Below are positions 21,689-29,955 of a stretch of 64,000 nt of DNA, piece after piece. Origin of the DNA: a virus; IMG/VR virus record IMGVR_UViG_3300045256_000050, positions 124,001 to 188,000 of that record, one strand, 5' to 3'. How positions within the stretch are numbered: position 1 is the stretch's first letter; each line of letters opens with the position of its first letter. The position numbers and the translations under genes were made by a program. The notes under the pieces were generated by a model. That model was given only the letters and a program-made list of their open reading frames with translations, was not told where the DNA came from and did no database searches.

Positions 21689-24064
21689 ATGGCAATTTTA
21701 CGGGGCTTCCCGCCATCCAACACGATCTCGCCGAGTGTGCGTATCACCGAGAAGGACTTGAGCTTCATTGCTCCTGAACAATCTTTCCACCGGGCAGGTC
21801 TGGTTGGTTTCGCAAGCAAGGGGCCGATTAACGTTCCGACTTTGATCGCCACCCAACGTCAGTTGACCACGGTGTTTGGATATCCGCACCCGGAGTCGTC
21901 TGACCCATACATGCTCTACGCTGCTCAGCAATACCTGCTGATCGCTAACGAGTTGTGGATCGTGCGTGTCGCAGACGAAGATAACGTCAGCGACGAGCAG
22001 GCAACGACGGCTGAGGTAGATGTACCTTCGGCCGGTGGGCGTATCCAGATCGAGTCCGACGTGGCCGGTCCTTACACCTTCGACACTGACTCGTTCTTCC
22101 GTTGGCGGCTCAACGGCGTTCTCGCATCGAAGACGCTGGTTGTTCTCGCAGGCACCTACAGTGCTGCACAACTCGCCGAAGACCTGAACCTTCAGGTTGT
22201 GGGCGACATCGACGGCATCGAGTTCTATGTGACCGAAGACGACGAGATCGCCGTCATGACGACGTTCTCCTTCGGCCCGGACGCAGAACTGGAACTGGTT
22301 TCGGTACAGGACGCCATCTACGGTGGCCCGGCCGCAGCCCTCTTCCCGTCTGACCCGGAAGCGACCAACATCACTGGCCTCGGTACTGGTATGACCCGTG
22401 CCCGGCTGGTCGGTTCGAACGCTCAGTACCCGGAGTCTTACCAGACCGCCGGTGAGTACGACCTGACGGGCCTGACGAACCTTAACATCCAGATCGTCGT
22501 TGACGGCACCGACTCGGTGTTGATCGACAACGTGGTGCAGGTCATCGACCTTGCCGACCTGGAAGGTGCCGAGTGGACGGTTGACGAAATCGTTGACGAA
22601 ATCAACAGCCAGAAGGTCGAGAACGGCGGTTCGCTGCCGGGCGGCTGGACGGCATACGCCGAAGGCGACAACCTCGCTTTCCGCACCGACCACAGCGGCC
22701 GTGACGCCCGCATGTTGGTTAAGCCTGACTCGACGGCCCTCGACATCTTCGGTTTCGAGAGCGTGACGAAGGTTGGTACTTCTCCGATCCGTACCAGTGG
22801 CGACACTGACGTGGAAGTGGCTGGCCGTGTGAACGGTGACGCCAACGACACGGGGGCTGTGACCTTCACCTGTACCGCCGACTCGGCTGGTATCGACGGT
22901 AACAGCACTCAGATCGTGGTTGAGAACAACGTCCGTGAAGGTAACTTCCAGATCGCTGTCTACAACAACGGTGTGCAGGTCGAGTCGTTCGGTATGTTGA
23001 CGAAGGACGAGACGAGCCGGTTCTATGTGGAAACCTACATCGCCCTCGTGTCCGACTGGATTCGGGTTGTAGACAACACGGCTAACGCCGCCCCGCCGCT
23101 CGACGGCACCTACAGCCTGTCTGGTGGTTCTGACGGTATCCCGTCTGACCCGGACGACCAGGACGCATTGCTGATCGGTAATCAGTTGGCCTACACCGGC
23201 ATGTACGCTTTGAGCGAGCCGGAACAGATCGACCTTGACCTGATCGCCGCTCCGGGTCACTCCTCGACGAGCGTTGTGTTGGCCCTGCTCGATCTTTGCC
23301 AAAACGTCCGTATGGACTGCTTGGCGGTTATCGACTCGCCGTTCGGCATGACCGTGAACGAGATCATCGATTGGCAGAACGGTACTCACCCGTTGAACAC
23401 CACTCGGTTCGATTCCGACTTCGGTGCGCTCTACTGGCCGTGGGTTAAGATTCGTGACAACTTTAACAGAATCGACGTATGGGCACCGCCCTCGGGTTCT
23501 GTAATGGCAACCATCGCTCGCAGCGACCAGTTGTCGGCACCGTGGTTCGCACCGGCAGGTGTTAACCGTGGTACGGTCCCGAACATCATGGACGTGTTCT
23601 CCCGGCCGACGCTGGAAGAACGGGACTTGATGTACGGCTACCGCAACTGCATCAACCCGATTGTGCAGTTCGTGGACTTCGAAGGGTTCGTTGTCTGGGG
23701 TCAAAAGACCATGCAACGTCGCCCGACGGCCCTGGACCGTGTTAACGTTCGCCGCTTGATGTTCTACATCGAGAAGCGTATCCGTGCCGCCAGCCGCCAA
23801 CTGCTGTTCGATCCGCACGACGATGAACTCCGCTCGAAGTTCGTCCGTATCGCCACGGCGATCCTGACCGAAGTTCAAGTGGGTCGTGGTGTGACGGACT
23901 TCCGGGTGAAGTGCGACGAAGAGTTGAACCCGCCAGACGTAATTGACCGTAACGAACTGCGGGCACGCATCGGCGTCCAGCCGACCCGTGCTGCCGAGTT
24001 CATCTTCATCGAGTTCTCGATCCACCGGACGGGAAGCTTCGGCGAAGGTACTGACGCCTTCTAA
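21689..24064 (+). CDS. Tail sheath protein, gp18-like
   Basis: A 791-aa contractile sheath subunit. Conserved features: N-terminal arm MAILRGFPPSNTISPSVRIT, first core block AGLVGFASKGPINVPTLIAT followed by VFGYPHPESSDPY, and the C-terminal sheath core GALYWPWVKIRDNFN, WFAPAGVNRGTVPN, then MFYIEKRIRAASRQLLFDPH and KCDEELNPPDVIDRNEL. Residues ~110-470 are large variable insertions (surface domains). Length exceeds T4 gp18 (659 aa). It is followed by a strong terminator and then four tube genes. The start of this protein is echoed by the small gene at 4160. Confidence 0.95.
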   Translation: MAILRGFPPSNTISPSVRITEKDLSFIAPEQSFHRAGLVGFASKGPINVPTLIATQRQLTTVFGYPHPESSDPYMLYAAQQYLLIANELWIVRVADEDNVSDEQATTAEVDVPSAGGRIQIESDVAGPYTFDTDSFFRWRLNGVLASKTLVVLAGTYSAAQLAEDLNLQVVGDIDGIEFYVTEDDEIAVMTTFSFGPDAELELVSVQDAIYGGPAAALFPSDPEATNITGLGTGMTRARLVGSNAQYPESYQTAGEYDLTGLTNLNIQIVVDGTDSVLIDNVVQVIDLADLEGAEWTVDEIVDEINSQKVENGGSLPGGWTAYAEGDNLAFRTDHSGRDARMLVKPDSTALDIFGFESVTKVGTSPIRTSGDTDVEVAGRVNGDANDTGAVTFTCTADSAGIDGNSTQIVVENNVREGNFQIAVYNNGVQVESFGMLTKDETSRFYVETYIALVSDWIRVVDNTANAAPPLDGTYSLSGGSDGIPSDPDDQDALLIGNQLAYTGMYALSEPEQIDLDLIAAPGHSSTSVVLALLDLCQNVRMDCLAVIDSPFGMTVNEIIDWQNGTHPLNTTRFDSDFGALYWPWVKIRDNFNRIDVWAPPSGSVMATIARSDQLSAPWFAPAGVNRGTVPNIMDVFSRPTLEERDLMYGYRNCINPIVQFVDFEGFVVWGQKTMQRRPTALDRVNVRRLMFYIEKRIRAASRQLLFDPHDDELRSKFVRIATAILTEVQVGRGVTDFRVKCDEELNPPDVIDRNELRARIGVQPTRAAEFIFIEFSIHRTGSFGEGTDAF

Positions 24065-24071
24065 AGAAACA

Positions 24072-24110
24072 AGGGGCACTCGCCCGCTGCGGCGGGTGCC
24101 CCTCTTCTTT
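24072..24110 (+). terminator. Rho-independent terminator after the sheath gene
   Basis: A long GC-rich stem (AGGGGCACTCGCCCGC pairing with GCGGGTGCCCCT, one G-U pair) is followed by CTTCTTT. It separates sheath from tube transcription and may lower read-through. Confidence 0.85.
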
Positions 24111-24143
24111 ATCACATCAAATCAAACTGAATAGGAGTAGAAG

Positions 24144-24686
24144 ATGCCGATGGGAATTGGTCGTGTCGGTGCGCCTGGAGTTATCTTCAAGCGTAAGTTC
24201 CGATGGACCCTACAAATCACGACTCCCTGCGGCTTCATTCCTGAGCATTACGTCAAGGTTGCAGCCCGCCCCAAGCTCAGCATTGAGAAGACGGAAGTGA
24301 ACTTCCTCAACGCAACGACGTGGATGCCTGGAAAAGCTAAGTGGGAACCGATCAATGTTACATATATAGATGTACCGGCCGCTGACATGGCTGGTCTGTG
24401 GAACTGGATCGCCACCGTCTACAACTTCACCGACCCGAACGGTTTGAGCCAGTCTGAGAAGGCCGGTTGGAATGGGGTGGGATTGTTAACCTTGTACGAC
24501 GGCTGCGGCAGTCCGCTGGAACGGTGGCTGTTGGGGTCGATGTTCCCGGAGTCGGTTGACTTCGGTGAGTTGGATTACTCGTCCTCGGATGAAGTGACTA
24601 TCGAATTGGGCTTGGTTTACTCCGACGTGCAATATCAGGGAATCTGTGGGCCTAACCCACAAGCATGCTGTAGAGGCTGCAACTAA
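24144..24686 (+). CDS. Tail-tube protein, gp19-like (copy 2)
   Basis: A 180-aa protein. Shared tube motifs: MGIGRVGAPGVIFKRKFRWT, HYVKVAARPKLSIEKTEVNF, LNATTWMPGKAKWEPINVTY, NGVGLLTLYDGCGSPLERWL and VDFGELDYSSSDEVTIELGL. The C-terminus is short with a Cys cluster (QACCRGCN). AGGAG precedes the ATG. It is the first of four consecutive tube paralogues after the sheath terminator. By position it is the best candidate for the main tube subunit, but the copies at 24705 and 25378 are equally canonical. Confidence 0.9.
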   Translation: MPMGIGRVGAPGVIFKRKFRWTLQITTPCGFIPEHYVKVAARPKLSIEKTEVNFLNATTWMPGKAKWEPINVTYIDVPAADMAGLWNWIATVYNFTDPNGLSQSEKAGWNGVGLLTLYDGCGSPLERWLLGSMFPESVDFGELDYSSSDEVTIELGLVYSDVQYQGICGPNPQACCRGCN

Positions 24687-24704
24687 CTCAGGAGCTTTAA
24701 CAAT

Positions 24705-25361
24705 ATGGCTACAAGAGATCGTAAGAATATGGGCATCGGGGTTATCGGCCGTCCCGATATGACCTTCAAGCGTAAGTTCCGGTGGACGTTCGAAATCGTT
24801 GGCTACTGCGACAACGAGAAGAACGTGATTCCTGAACACTTCGTCAAGGTCGCCGCTCGCCCGAACCTCAACATTGAGGAGACGGAAATCAACCACTTGA
24901 ACGCAAAAATGTGGATTCCGGGTAAGGGGTCGTGGGAAACCATCACCGTTACCTACATCGACGTTGCTCACGAAGAGATGCGTAACTTGTGGAACTGGCT
25001 CGCCACCGTGTACGACTTCACGGACCCGATCAAGCTGACCAACGCTGAGAAGCGGGATTGGGACGCTACCGGCGTTCTGAACATGTACGACGGCTGCGGC
25101 ACCCTACTGGAACAATGGCAGTTGCAGCACATGTGGCCGCAAGCCATCAACTTCGGCGACTTGGACTACTCGTCCTCGGAAGAAGCGACCATCGAACTGA
25201 CGCTGCGTTACAGCGACGTTCGTTACCGCTCGTACTGCCCGGACTTCACCCCGCAAGCTTGCTGCTCGCCGTGCGGCACTCGGGTCAAGAAGGTTCAGGG
25301 CAATGACTTTGGCTCGTTCGACCCGTCTCGGCAGGCCAACTTCAACGTGACCAGCGTCTAA
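24705..25361 (+). CDS. Tail-tube protein, gp19-like (copy 3)
   Basis: A 218-aa paralogue with the same core (MGIGVIGRPDMTFKRKFRWT, HFVKVAARPNLNIEETEINH, VLNMYDGCGTLLEQWQLQHM, INFGDLDYSSSEEATIELTL). The C-terminal extension carries QACCSPCGTRVKKVQGNDFG, a CC-x-x-C cluster also present in the copy at 25378. AGGAGC lies upstream of the ATG, 18 nt after the previous stop, so the tube genes are probably co-transcribed. Sequence divergence from neighbours suggests distinct roles or mixed rings. Confidence 0.9.
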   Translation: MATRDRKNMGIGVIGRPDMTFKRKFRWTFEIVGYCDNEKNVIPEHFVKVAARPNLNIEETEINHLNAKMWIPGKGSWETITVTYIDVAHEEMRNLWNWLATVYDFTDPIKLTNAEKRDWDATGVLNMYDGCGTLLEQWQLQHMWPQAINFGDLDYSSSEEATIELTLRYSDVRYRSYCPDFTPQACCSPCGTRVKKVQGNDFGSFDPSRQANFNVTSV

Positions 25362-25377
25362 GTGAACAGGAGAGATA

Positions 25378-26025
25378 ATGGCTGAAAAAATCCCGATGGG
25401 TATCGGAAACTTGGGCTTCTCGAACTTGATCTTCAAGCGTAAGTTCCGATTCACCTTTGAACTGCAAGATATTTGCGGCAATCAGAGTGTTCCGAAGCAC
25501 TATGTTAAGGTTGCGGCTCGTCCGAACCTTAACGTAGAAGAGGTTGAAGTCAACTTCCTCAACGCTACGACCTGGATTCCGGGTAAGGCTAAGTGGGAGA
25601 CGATGACCGTCACCTACATCGACGTGGCAACTGCGGAGATGGCCTCGTTGTACAACTGGCTCGCCAGCGTGTACAACTTCACCGACCCGATCCAACTCCA
25701 GATGGGTTCGCAGCGTAAGGACTACACTGCGACCGGCATCCTGAAGTTGTGGGACGGCTGTGGTCAGCTTCTCGAAACCTGGACGATGAAGGACGTGTGG
25801 CCGACGAACGTGAACTTCGGTGAACTCGACTACTCTTCTTCGGAAGAAGTGACCATTGAACTGACGCTCCGCTACAGCGACGTTAAGTACAAGAACGAGT
25901 GCCCTGGCTTCACGATTACGCCGTGCTGCTCGCCGTGTGGTGGGTCGAACCCGCCGCCTAACGGCAACACGCCGACTGGCCCAGGAACCGGCAACAAGAC
26001 TAACACGCCGGTCGCTGGCGTCTAA
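25378..26025 (+). CDS. Tail-tube protein, gp19-like (copy 4)
   Basis: A 215-aa paralogue (MGIGNLGFSNLIFKRKFRFT, HYVKVAARPNLNVEEVEVNF, GILKLWDGCGQLLETWTMKD, VNFGELDYSSSEEVTIELTL). It ends with a Cys cluster (CCSPCGGSN) and a flexible Pro/Gly/Asn/Thr-rich tail (PPPNGNTPTGPGTGNKTN) that could protrude into the tube lumen or interact with the tape measure. AGGAG is 5 nt before the ATG. A terminator follows. Confidence 0.9.
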   Translation: MAEKIPMGIGNLGFSNLIFKRKFRFTFELQDICGNQSVPKHYVKVAARPNLNVEEVEVNFLNATTWIPGKAKWETMTVTYIDVATAEMASLYNWLASVYNFTDPIQLQMGSQRKDYTATGILKLWDGCGQLLETWTMKDVWPTNVNFGELDYSSSEEVTIELTLRYSDVKYKNECPGFTITPCCSPCGGSNPPPNGNTPTGPGTGNKTNTPVAGV

Positions 26026-26031
26026 GAGACA

Positions 26032-26060
26032 AGAGGGCCGGAAACGGCCCTCTTACTTTT
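26032..26060 (+). terminator. Rho-independent terminator within the tube cluster
   Basis: AGAGGGCCG / CGGCCCTCT with a GAAA loop, followed by TACTTTTT. It separates three tube genes from the fourth. Confidence 0.88.
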
Positions 26061-26072
26061 TACAGGGGAACT

Positions 26073-26705
26073 ATGGGAAGACGAATGGGGATGGACTTCG
26101 GGTTGCCCGAACCGTTCAGCGGGAACTCGAAGCTCTGCAAGCGGAAGAACCGTTGGTTGTTCAAGATCGAAGGTCTGGTCGCCGACCAGAACCAGATCAA
26201 CTCGTTGCCGCCTCAGAAGTCGGCCCGCCCCGGCTTGCAGTTCAAGGAAATGGAAATCCGGCACCTGAACGAACACATCATGTACCCGCAGAAGCCGGAC
26301 TGGAAGCCGATCACACTCTCCCTCTACGACATCAAGACCAACGTCCTTCACCCGATCTTCGACTGGATCATGAAGGTGTACGAGCCGGACAAGACCGGCA
26401 AGTGGCATCCCGTGGTCAGGACCGGGCCGGTGTCGAATCGCTTCCTTCGGGACGGTATTCTGGAACTCTTCGACGGGTGCGGCAACGTACTTGAACGATG
26501 GACGTTCGAGCAGTGCTGGCCGCAGAACGTGGAATGGGGCGAGTTGGACATGGGCAGCAGTGAAGTGGTCATGTGCGACCTGACCCTGCGGTATGCTCGG
26601 GCCTACACCGAGGTTCTGCCGCCGCCACCGCCGGATCAGAACCAGAACAACGAAAATGGAGAGGGCCAACAGACCCTCTCCACTAACAGTTTGAACGAAC
26701 AATAA
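26073..26705 (+). CDS. Tail-tube paralogue, gp19-like (copy 5)
   Basis: A 210-aa, more divergent member. It keeps CKRKNRWLFKIEG, FKEMEIRHLNEHIMYPQKPD, ILELFDGCGNVLERWTFEQC and VEWGELDMGSSEVVMCDLTL, but carries an insertion around residues 105-130 and a C-terminal tail with PPPPPD followed by a Gln/Asn-rich run. It starts 19 nt after a terminator with AGGGGAAC before the ATG. Divergence and separate termination suggest a specialised ring, such as an initiator at the baseplate or the last ring under gp15. Confidence 0.82.
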   Translation: MGRRMGMDFGLPEPFSGNSKLCKRKNRWLFKIEGLVADQNQINSLPPQKSARPGLQFKEMEIRHLNEHIMYPQKPDWKPITLSLYDIKTNVLHPIFDWIMKVYEPDKTGKWHPVVRTGPVSNRFLRDGILELFDGCGNVLERWTFEQCWPQNVEWGELDMGSSEVVMCDLTLRYARAYTEVLPPPPPDQNQNNENGEGQQTLSTNSLNEQ

Positions 26706-26711
26706 GTTCGA

Positions 26712-27026
26712 TTAGACTTTCTTGGCTTTGCGACCGACGCTTTTCTTGGACTTCTTCTTCTCGACCTTCGGCTGAGACTCTTCATCGGGATCGGCCAGGG
26801 CGAGTTCTGGAAGAAGTTCTCTCATTTTGCGGAGGGCGTCTTCCAGTTCTTTGCTCTTGATGCCCAACTCACGACACGTCGCCGATTTGTTGAGTCGATC
26901 CTTCTTGGTGTAACACTTATTCTCGTTGAGAAGCATGCACTCGATGATTTCCCCGTAACCGGCGGCGATCAACTTGTCGATTAGTTCCTGCGTCTCCATC
27001 ATGGCAATGGGATTGCTGCGTAACAT
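26712..27026 (-). CDS. Hypothetical protein next to the late sigma factor, 104 aa
   Basis: Helical N-terminal ~70 residues (MMETQELIDKLIAAGYGEII, then LNKSATCRELGIKSKELEDA) and a very basic C-terminal tail (VEKKKSKKSVGRKAKKV). It starts directly after the sigma stop codon (no intergenic base), with GGAG before the ATG, so the two are co-translated. In T4 the late sigma gp55 works with the small co-activator gp33. Size, helicity and gene pairing fit such a role, but sequence does not prove it. Confidence 0.65.
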   Translation of the reverse strand: MLRSNPIAMMETQELIDKLIAAGYGEIIECMLLNENKCYTKKDRLNKSATCRELGIKSKELEDALRKMRELLPELALADPDEESQPKVEKKKSKKSVGRKAKKV

Positions 27027-27596
27027 TTAACTCCAGTTGTCTATGTGGCCTTCAACTGGAACGTCGAAAGTCCGGCCTCCTCCCAGGGCACTCCCCCGCA
27101 AGACAGCGGACTCGAACCGTTCCTGTAAATGGTTCAGGTACTTGCGCTTCAATTCGTTGTAGTTCTTGATGCTGCGGTAGAGTTGTCGGTAGTGGTTTAG
27201 TATGCAGGTAGTCATGTAGTTGAACGCCTTACCCTTCCGAGGATCAAATCTATCAATTTTCTCGAAACAAATCAAGACCCCTTCTTGAACAGCGTCCTCA
27301 CTGTCGATCCCGCTGTAACGGGCGTAGTAATTGGCGATGTTCTCGCTGAGGATGTAGAAGGCGTAAGCCAACTGTTCCTGGTAGTCCTTGTACGAGCCGC
27401 AGATTCGACCGTACTCAGATTCGGCCTCCGTCATGAGGCCCAAGCGTTCTTCGTCGTTGTACTTCTTCTTCCTTCGCTGGTAAGTTTCTTTTACGTCTGC
27501 CAGCTTCAATTCATGACGCATCTTGGCTCGCTTGAAGCCTTGAAAGGCGTCGATAATCGCTTCGAATGTCTTGTTGTTAAGGTATTCGTTCGCCAT
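27027..27596 (-). CDS. Late-transcription sigma factor, gp55-like
   Basis: A 189-aa protein with a sigma-70 region 2 core: AFYILSENIANYYARYSGID, SEDAVQEGVLICFEKIDRFD, then KGKAFNYMTTCILNHYRQLY. These match region 2.1-2.4 of small phage sigma factors such as T4 gp55 (185 aa). Region 4 is absent, as in gp55. It should direct RNA polymerase to simple AT-rich late promoters, consistent with the TAAATA/TATATA elements seen here. The ATG at 27596 has AGGAG at the right distance; longer upstream frames are not supported. Confidence 0.85.
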   Translation of the reverse strand: MANEYLNNKTFEAIIDAFQGFKRAKMRHELKLADVKETYQRRKKKYNDEERLGLMTEAESEYGRICGSYKDYQEQLAYAFYILSENIANYYARYSGIDSEDAVQEGVLICFEKIDRFDPRKGKAFNYMTTCILNHYRQLYRSIKNYNELKRKYLNHLQERFESAVLRGSALGGGRTFDVPVEGHIDNWS

Positions 27597-27688
27597 CGCA
27601 CTCCTGTTCAAACCCGGAAAAAAGGGTGAAGGTATATCTGCGTCCGTGCGAAAGAATTCCCTGGAAAACTTCCTGTTTTCCTCTACTC

Positions 27689-27694
27689 CTATTA
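27689..27694 (+). promoter_or_regulatory. -10-like CTATTA fused to a start codon
   Basis: CTATTA followed by AAGT and the ATG at 27699. The same hexamer with the same spacing precedes 35456. Confidence 0.4.
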
Positions 27695-27698
27695 AAGT

Positions 27699-27944
27699 AT
27701 GAATCTGGCAAGACTTGTCGCCGACATCCAGCTTCAGCCAAGATCGGTGAGGCCGTACCGGGAGATGGCTGAACTCCTTAGAAAACAAGGCAAAACACAC
27801 GAGGCGAACGTATTCGAGGAACTGGCCGAGCATGTTAACAGCACACGTCGTCACCAAGAACAACATCAAGAGCATCCAGCAGACTCTCGACTCAGTGAAG
27901 CCCCTCCAGTGCCCGGTCAAGATCATCGACCTGGGCAGCAGTGA
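27699..27944 (+). CDS. Short TPR-like protein overlapping a glycosyltransferase gene, 81 aa
   Basis: The first ~48 residues (MNLARLVADIQLQPRSVRPY, then REMAELLRKQGKTHEANVFE) look like a TPR helix pair. The last ~33 residues are His/Pro/Gln-rich and lie entirely inside the next gene's reading region, so they may be an accidental tail. The 113-nt overlap is unusual here. The coding signal at the start is good and a promoter-fused ATG is present. Confidence 0.5.
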   Translation: MNLARLVADIQLQPRSVRPYREMAELLRKQGKTHEANVFEELAEHVNSTRRHQEQHQEHPADSRLSEAPPVPGQDHRPGQQ

Positions 27945-28761
27945 CGGCACGCCGTCACTCGTCCGACGACTCGGTTACGAGATAGAACACATGGAGGCCG
28001 ACGGTCGTGACGTTGCCCTCAGTAAAACAACATCGTCACCAGGGTGGCACTTCCTCATCCGCCCCGGCGAAGTCCTCGCCGAAGGCCACCGTGCCCTCCA
28101 GACGTTCCGTGGCACCGCCGCCAACGTCCGCCTGATTCGTGACTCGTTCATCTCCTACGAGGTTAGAGTGTGGACCGGGGACACACGGTTCGCCAACCCC
28201 GTGTGGCCGTACCCCGTCATCGAGTCCGACAAGCTCATCGGTGTTAACCTATTCGGCTCCGACAACAATCCTCATGCGTTGGAGGAAGTGGCGGCGTGGC
28301 AGAATCGTAGCCCGACGTTGGGTGAGCCACGATTCTGTAAGGCCATGATCCTCTTCGCCCAGGGTAAGTACAAGGACTTCATGCACGAGGCCGAGCAGTA
28401 CATCTTCGTCGAAAAGCAAGGCCGGTCGGTGACGATGGCCCGGTATTATCACGCCGTCGCCAACATCCTGACCGGGGGCAAGGCCCAGGACTCACTGAAG
28501 CAACTCAATCTGTGCGTGTGCGCCGCCCCGCTCATGGCCGAGTTCTGGTGTGCGATGGGGGACGTGTACTACCACAAGCTGAGTCGGTTCGAGGACGCCG
28601 CCCAGATGTACGAGAACGCCATGTTCGTCGGTGCGAAAAGAAAGTCCACCGACCTGTGGCCGATGGACATCGTGAAGTACCAAGAGTACCCGGAGACGAT
28701 GATCGAGAGTTGCCGCAAGATCATCGCCCACCGGGCTATTTACAAAGTTCAGCCATCTTAG
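27832..28761 (+). CDS. Glycosyltransferase (GT-A, family 2-like) with C-terminal TPR-like region
   Basis: A 309-aa protein. The N-terminus has the GT2 start MLTAHVVTKNNIKSIQQTLD and CPVKIIDLGSSDGTPSLVRR, where D-x-G-S-x-D-G-T is the nucleotide-sugar-binding loop. Around residue 75 HFLIRPGEVLAEGH takes the place of the DxD segment, so metal binding may differ. Residues ~170-290 contain helical repeat segments (FAQGKYKDFMHEAEQYIF, VYYHKLSRFEDAAQMYENAM) typical of TPR. It differs from the glycosyltransferase at 7061 and probably modifies another target. Confidence 0.75.
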   Translation: MLTAHVVTKNNIKSIQQTLDSVKPLQCPVKIIDLGSSDGTPSLVRRLGYEIEHMEADGRDVALSKTTSSPGWHFLIRPGEVLAEGHRALQTFRGTAANVRLIRDSFISYEVRVWTGDTRFANPVWPYPVIESDKLIGVNLFGSDNNPHALEEVAAWQNRSPTLGEPRFCKAMILFAQGKYKDFMHEAEQYIFVEKQGRSVTMARYYHAVANILTGGKAQDSLKQLNLCVCAAPLMAEFWCAMGDVYYHKLSRFEDAAQMYENAMFVGAKRKSTDLWPMDIVKYQEYPETMIESCRKIIAHRAIYKVQPS

Positions 28762-29539
28762 CGTCAAGCTGGGCAGACACGCTCTGCATCTTGAACAGGT
28801 TACTTTCCGTCATTTCCTCGATCTTCTTCTCCATCTCCTTGTGCTGGGTGATGTCGATCAGGGTGCCCTCGATGCATTTGCCGTTGCAGTTCATGTGCAG
28901 GTGGGCGGATACCCAGATGTGACGACCGTCCTTCAGCTTCAGTTCAACCTCGTAGCCTTCGACCCGGCCGGACTTCCGCAACTTGTTCAGGAGCTTCTTC
29001 CGCTGGCCCTTATCGACGTAGAGATCGGATGTCTTCTCCTCGGCCATCAACTCTTTCACCGAGTTGTAGCCCAGCAGACCGGCACACGCCTTGTTCGCCA
29101 TCATGAACTTGCCCGACTCGATCTCCGTCCGTAGGAACGCCACCGGCGTGTCCTCGAAGAAGTTGATGTAGTTGGGGTTGTCTAGGAAGGATAGGTCGTT
29201 CTGCACGCCGATGAAGTGGGTGCATTCGCCGTTCTCGTAGAAGGGGAAGACGTGGAGTTCGATCCGTAGGTTCGTCCCGTCTTTGTGCTTATTCACCATC
29301 TCGACGACCACGGGCAACTTTTCGTCTAGGGCCGTCTTGATCTTTGCTTTCTGTTCGGTATGGTCAAAATCCTCCGAACGGAGGAAGTTGGCGTTGCGAC
29401 CCTGGGCTTCCTCTAGGGAGTAGCCGTTGAGTTCGGTAAACGCAGGGTTGACGTAGATGATTGGGTAGCCCGGACCAGTCGTCGTAATGATGATCGACTG
29501 GTATGCGGACTCGGCGTTAGTGATGAAGTCTTTTAACAT
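28736..29539 (-). CDS. Tandem PAS protein with LOV-like first domain lacking the photoactive cysteine
   Basis: A 267-aa protein with two PAS domains and a C-terminal coiled coil (HKEMEKKIEEMTESNLFKMQ). The first domain (~15-115) follows the LOV pattern closely: IIYVNPAFTELNGYSLEEAQ, then GRNANFLR, NKHKDGTNLRIEL and HFIGVQNDLS. In photoactive LOV domains the motif is GRNCRFLQ; here Cys is Ala50 and the terminal Gln is Arg54. The second PAS spans ~125-235 (FLRTEIESGKFMMANKACAG, GTLIDITQHKEM). There is no kinase or output enzyme, so it probably acts by protein interaction. A T4-late-like ATAAATA lies 26 nt upstream of the start. Confidence 0.85.
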   Translation of the reverse strand: MLKDFITNAESAYQSIIITTTGPGYPIIYVNPAFTELNGYSLEEAQGRNANFLRSEDFDHTEQKAKIKTALDEKLPVVVEMVNKHKDGTNLRIELHVFPFYENGECTHFIGVQNDLSFLDNPNYINFFEDTPVAFLRTEIESGKFMMANKACAGLLGYNSVKELMAEEKTSDLYVDKGQRKKLLNKLRKSGRVEGYEVELKLKDGRHIWVSAHLHMNCNGKCIEGTLIDITQHKEMEKKIEEMTESNLFKMQSVSAQLDAKMAELCK

Positions 29540-29565
29540 ACCTTGCCCTTAAATGGTGGACAAGG

Positions 29566-29572
29566 TATTTAT
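29566..29572 (-). promoter_or_regulatory. T4-late-like ATAAATA upstream of the PAS gene
   Basis: On the minus strand CATAAATA lies 26 nt before the PAS start at 29539, with a short leader that could hold a ribosome-binding site. It overlaps the end of the upstream minus gene. Confidence 0.45.
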
Positions 29573-29955
29573 GATTCCAGTTCTAGTTCGTTGATGATAA
29601 CCGTGACCTGATCTTGGAATCTAGCTACCTCAACCTGCTTCCGGCCAGGAGGGAGTTTCTGAAGGCGACTCTGGAGTTCGTCGATGTGGCAGTTGATGAC
29701 CGTCCACTCATTCCTTGCCACCTTGTTCATTTCCGCCTCCGGTGCCGCCTCCTTGCCCGGATAGTAGGCGAGCAATTGGGCTTTCGCTACCTGCAAAACC
29801 TTGCGGTATATCGGGTGGTTGCACGCACACCCCGGATTGCTCAGAAACTTCTGCACGTCCGTCAGCAGTTCCTCGGGCAAGGTACTCCTGAATCGCTGAT
29901 CCAGCAGGGCGGATTTCACGTCGGTCAACGATATTCTTCTTGATGATGCTTTCAT
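29569..29955 (-). CDS. Hypothetical protein, 128 aa
   Basis: Basic N-terminus (MKASSRRISLTDVKSALLDQ), a central NPGCACNHPIYRKVLQVAKA with a C-x-C-x-H cluster that may bind metal, and a C-terminal helical part (ELQSRLQKLPPGRKQVEVAR). It overlaps the end of the upstream zinc-ribbon gene by ~250 nt in another frame. Its own codon pattern and helix continuity favour this frame in the overlap. Function unknown. Confidence 0.6.
   Translation of the reverse strand: MKASSRRISLTDVKSALLDQRFRSTLPEELLTDVQKFLSNPGCACNHPIYRKVLQVAKAQLLAYYPGKEAAPEAEMNKVARNEWTVINCHIDELQSRLQKLPPGRKQVEVARFQDQVTVIINELELES

Noticed and set aside
21698-24115. Antisense open frame of 805 codons opposite the sheath gene
   Set aside because: The sheath assignment on the plus strand is firm, and the antisense product is a codon-bias shadow.
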